Source of the DNA: Punica granatum
Taxonomy: Eukaryota > Streptophyta > Magnoliopsida > Myrtales > Lythraceae
Direction: 5' to 3'
Assembly (NCBI RefSeq): GCF_007655135.1
Contig: NC_045134.1
Span: 11,118,982-11,182,981, forward strand
Length of the DNA stretch: 64,000 nucleotides
The translations under genes were made by a program, and so were the position numbers. Each line of letters starts with the position of its first letter. Positions within the stretch are counted from its first letter, which is position 1. The notes under the pieces were generated by a model. The model had not been told where the DNA came from. It saw only the letters and a program-made list of their open reading frames with translations, and did not search any database. Of the stretch, positions 60,644-64,000 are shown piece by piece.

Positions 60644-60820
60644 CCTCAATATCATCAGCTATATATAAAAAGTGATATGATGAAATATATGATGGGATAT
60701 GAAATTCAATATATAGTAAATATTGAAAGCATCTTCGTCCTACCAAAAAAAAATGGTATTTTTGATAATTCTACAGTTCAAAGTACTACATGGAATTTAT
60801 ATTATTGCATATAATATATA

Positions 60821-60985
60821 GGGCAAATTACAAAAAAAAACCCAAATTTTGTAAAATGTCTCAGTTTTGTCCTAAATTTTGTTTTGTAACAAAAAAAACC
60901 ATAAGTTTTCTAAAATGTTACAAAACAAAATTTAGAACAAAATTGAGATATTTTACAAAACTTGGGTTTTTTTTGTAATTTACCC
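60821..60985. mobile_element. Foldback MITE, 165 bp, Mutator-like
   Basis: Begins GGGCAAATTAC and ends GTAATTTACCC; the two halves are inverted repeats almost to the centre. It is flanked by a perfect 9-bp duplication TAATATATA (60812-60820 and 60986-60994), the length typical of Mutator-like elements. Unit 2 has the empty site with one TAATATATA (near 13253). Confidence 0.85.
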
Positions 60986-61085
60986 TAATATATAATAGTA
61001 GAATAACAATATATTAAATATAGATTCTATATTTCATATACATATATATATGCATTTCAATATAAAAAGTGGAATATATATAACC

Positions 61086-61267
61086 AACGTGGGTTGGCTC
61101 AAGCAGTTCGGCGCTTGTTCCGCTTAAGCAAGACTTTGGGTTCGAGTCCTTATGAATGCAGAAAATCCACGTTGGGAGAGCTTTATCTCTTAATGGACCG
61201 ACCCTACTCGACTGGATTAGTCGGGGCGCAATTGGACTTTTAGATTCCATGGTTCACTAAGAAAATA
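61086..61267 (+). mobile_element. tRNA-derived SINE, copy 6
   Basis: Nearly identical to copy 4, including the intact TTGGCTCAAGCAGTTCGG head and GGGTTCGAGTCC. Confidence 0.75.
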
Positions 61268-61897
61268 AAGTAGAATATATATAAAATATATATAGCATTT
61301 GCAGATATATATATATATAGGGTTGAATATCTAAGTATAATGGCAGTAGAATATTTTAATGGATAAAAAGGAAATTTGCTTATTTATTTATTAAGAAAAT
61401 AATTTCTATGAATCTTCCAAAATTGATATATATATATATATATTTATATATTGTTGTATATTGTGTGCATATTTATACAGCACCAACACCGTATTCTATA
61501 TCACTTTGGTCGTTTCACAAGTATGGATCATGTTTCCCCGTTACTTCCATCAAATTTATTAACGGGGTCCTTCCATCGAATTAGGATTTGATTGTTACTC
61601 TACACTATGGTGATCACATTTAACTGCAATGAGTGGCATTCCTGATTATTAAACATTTAGATAGTGTTTTACTCTTATTGTATTGTTGATTTGAAAATTT
61701 TTTGTTTTTTGAAAGAGTTGTGATTAACTGTTGTAATTTTAAAAAATTTAAAATCTTTCCACTATCAATATAATACAAATTTAAATTTTAAAATCAGAAA
61801 AATTTCAATTAACCTCCACTTCATACGATCTTATTCCAAATATTCCATTTCTTCAGTAATAATATTATAGTCTTCAATATTAATACTAGTATGAGAG

Positions 61898-62220
61898 ATG
61901 GGGACAATTCACGAGGCAAGCATTCTCTCTGTGCTCGGACTTACCGATATTGATGACCAGAAGGCGATCCTTTCTAGTCCCACTCTCGAGTGAAAACTAG
62001 TCTCGGGTTCTACGCTCGGGCTAGACCAAGCCCAGGCGAACTTTTTGTTGTTTTGAAACTGGACTGAGCTAGACACCATGTGCAAGCGAACGCGTAATCT
62101 AGCTCTAATACTGTGTAAAATAGCCATTGAACCTATAACTACGGGGTCCATATCCAATCCAAATGCTCGAACTAATTGGTTATGGTATCTAATTTCCTAT
62201 AAAATCATGTATTTCTATTC
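61898..62220 (+). pseudogene. Third copy of the 106-codon ORF, stopped early
   Basis: Aligns with 9164-9484 but the codon after CTCGAG reads TGA (near 61991), and several other changes are present. This is the most diverged copy and argues against coding constraint. Confidence 0.4.
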
Positions 62221-62610
62221 AATATTCCAATATGGAATGATAACTCTCAAACACTTTGGGGCATGAAGGCAACAATCACTCTATCGTGTATCTACTTAGG
62301 CTAGAGGGCGCAGCATGAGCTCTTTTGTTACTCTTTTCTCGTTTGAGACAACTGTTCTATTTCAGCTAATAAAATTTGTAAAAGCTATAGACGTATTTAT
62401 TTATCTATACTAAAATATACTCTACGATTTTAACTCTAAATTATATAAAATAAATTCTATTAAATTTATGAAATTATGGTGTAATTGTAATGACTAAAAT
62501 TATATAATGGGTAATTAAAATTACATTTTTTTACTATTTGAGGATGCAAAATTTGAATTCATGAATTACAAGGTAGACAGAACTTCTTAACCACATTGGA
62601 ACTTTTTTAA

Positions 62611-62970
62611 GTTGCTTTTTTTTTTGGCTGAATTACAAGTAAGTTACTTTAGACACCGACACATATACATAGTATTAATTAATTAATTGAATCCTCGGAC
62701 GATGAGGTCACGCTTCATTTATTTTACAAAGTATACCTAAGCTATTGAATAACTAATTTTTTCATTTATTTAATTTCATATTTGCAAAATTGTGCATCGC
62801 ACTTTGGTTTGTTGAGTATTTTCAGTATAATATTATAAGTTTTTTCATAATTTTGAAAAAAAGAAAACGTCACTGTTCCATTCTATATCTTTTCTTTTAT
62901 AATATATAGCAATTTACAATATAAGATGAATATAATATGATTAATGGAAGAGTCATATGGTTGGTAACAT
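62611..62970 (+). repeat. Promoter ghost 5, 5'-truncated
   Basis: Corresponds to about 3870-4250 of the polyketide synthase upstream region; the distal half, including the G-box position, is deleted. Confidence 0.7.
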
Positions 62971-63244
62971 TCTTCAATATCATCAGCTATATATATAATG
63001 TGATACAATGAAATATATGACGGGATATGAAATTAAAAATATAGTGGATATTGAAAGCATCCTCGTCCTATAGAAAAAAAGAGCATATTTGAGAATTTTG
63101 CAGTTCGAAGTACTACATGAAATGTATATTATTGCATATAATATATAATAGTAGAATAACAATATATTAAATATAGATTCTTTATTTCATGTATATATAT
63201 ATATATATATGCATTTCAATATAAAAAGTTGAATATATATAACC

Positions 63245-63430
63245 AACGTGGGTTGCTTCAAGCAGTTTGACGCTTATTCCGTTGAAGCAACGCCATGGGT
63301 TCGAATCCTTATGAATGCAGAAAATTCACGCTGGGAGAGCTCTACCTATTAGTGGACCGACCTTACTCGACTAGATTAGTTCGGGCGCAATCAGACTTCT
63401 AGATTTCAGGGTTCACTCTTGAAAAAAAAG
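63245..63430 (+). mobile_element. tRNA-derived SINE, copy 7
   Basis: B-box GGTTCGAATCC (one change), head TTGCTTCAAGCAG, A-rich tail, flanks GTTGAATATATATA and AGTAGAATATATATA. Confidence 0.7.
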
Positions 63431-63475
63431 AGTAGAATATATATAAAATATATATAGCATTTGCATATATATAGA

Positions 63476-64000
63476 GTAGAATATCTGAGTATAATGGCAG
63501 TAGAATATTTTAATGGATAAAAAGGAAATTTGCTTATTTATTTATTAAGAAAATAATTTCTATGAATCTTCTAAACTTGATATATATATTTATATATTGT
63601 TGTATACTGTGTGCATATTTGTACAGCGCCAACACCGTGTTCTATATCAATTTGGTCGTTTCACAAGTATTGATCATGTTTCCCCTTTACTTCCATCAAA
63701 TTTATTAACGGGTTCCTTCCATCGAATTAGGATTTGATTGTTACTCTACACTATGGTGATCACATTTTACTGCAATGAGTGGGCACTGCTGATTATTAAA
63801 CATTTACATAGTGTTTTACTATGATATTGTTGTTGGTTTGAACATTTTTTGTTCCTCAAAAGAGTTGCGATTAACTATTGTGATTTTATAAAATTTAAAA
63901 TTTTTCCCATGTAACGCTCTGATTCTCCCCTACTATCAATATAATACAAATTAAAATTTTAAAATCCTAAAAATTTCAATTAACTTCCACTTCATACGAT
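63476..64000 (+). repeat. Tandem-array unit 6 (partial, runs off the window)
   Basis: The start block and following AT-rich sequence match units 1 to 5 up to the window end. What follows is not visible. Confidence 0.6.

Larger units (their letters stand above)
59410..61322 (+). repeat. Tandem-array unit 4 (short ghost unit)
   Basis: Near-identical to unit 2 (11853-13595), plus the MITE at 60821-60985. It keeps the uninterrupted version of the site where element A inserted in unit 2. Confidence 0.65.
61323..63475 (+). repeat. Tandem-array unit 5 (internally deleted)
   Basis: Start block, broken 106-codon ORF, then a jump from about the equivalent of 9880 to the middle of the promoter ghost (62611), then the SINE at 63245. 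The junction lies at a shared AAGTTGC. Confidence 0.6.

Overview
The window is plant nuclear DNA. The evidence is GT-AG introns in a plant-type gene, a tRNA-derived SINE, foldback MITEs, a complete Ty1/copia element and very large LTR elements. It looks like a gene-poor, transposon-rich region of a eudicot; I cannot name the species. The only recognisable host gene is a type III polyketide synthase (chalcone synthase-like) at 4428-5961 on the + strand. It is full length apart from a one-base deletion that breaks exon 2.

Layout. (1) 1-13600 and 56080-64000 are AT-rich and form one tandem array of related units, now split in two by a giant insertion. Each unit starts with the same short block (near 1638, 8571, 11853, 56105, 59410, 61323 and 63476) and ends just after a copy of the same SINE. 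Only the first unit carries the polyketide synthase. The next five keep a copy of its upstream region (about -850 to -178) joined to downstream DNA, with no coding sequence: 'promoter ghosts'. The doublet 8571-13595 recurs as 56105-61322, with one extra MITE in the second copy. (2) 13601-56079 is a nested stack of LTR elements, about 42.5 kb.

The stack, outermost first. Element A (+ strand) has a 2.87 kb left LTR, a tRNA-Arg-type primer-binding site, and a right LTR that has lost about its first 390 bp. It was entered by a solo LTR of family B (16831-29710, target duplication GCAGG). That solo LTR was entered by an 8,021-bp copia element (21423-29443, target duplication ATAGG) with an intact 1,321-residue polyprotein and LTRs in which I found a single mismatch. 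Separately, a complete family-B element on the - strand (30857-47555, target duplication ATGAG) landed in the only sizeable ORF of A. A and B are related: they share the primer-binding site, leader, a DUF7745-like ORF with a C-terminal coiled coil, and a long non-coding 3' part. Neither has pol, so both look non-autonomous. LTR divergence (A more than B, B far more than copia) agrees with the nesting order.

The most interesting material is: the promoter ghosts and their relation to the broken polyketide synthase; that gene's unusual active-site substitutions and second intron; the snRNA-type upstream element in the copia LTR promoter; the pol-less A/B family with its own ORF; and tandem repeats in A and B whose units keep a small hairpin while the stem sequence changes.
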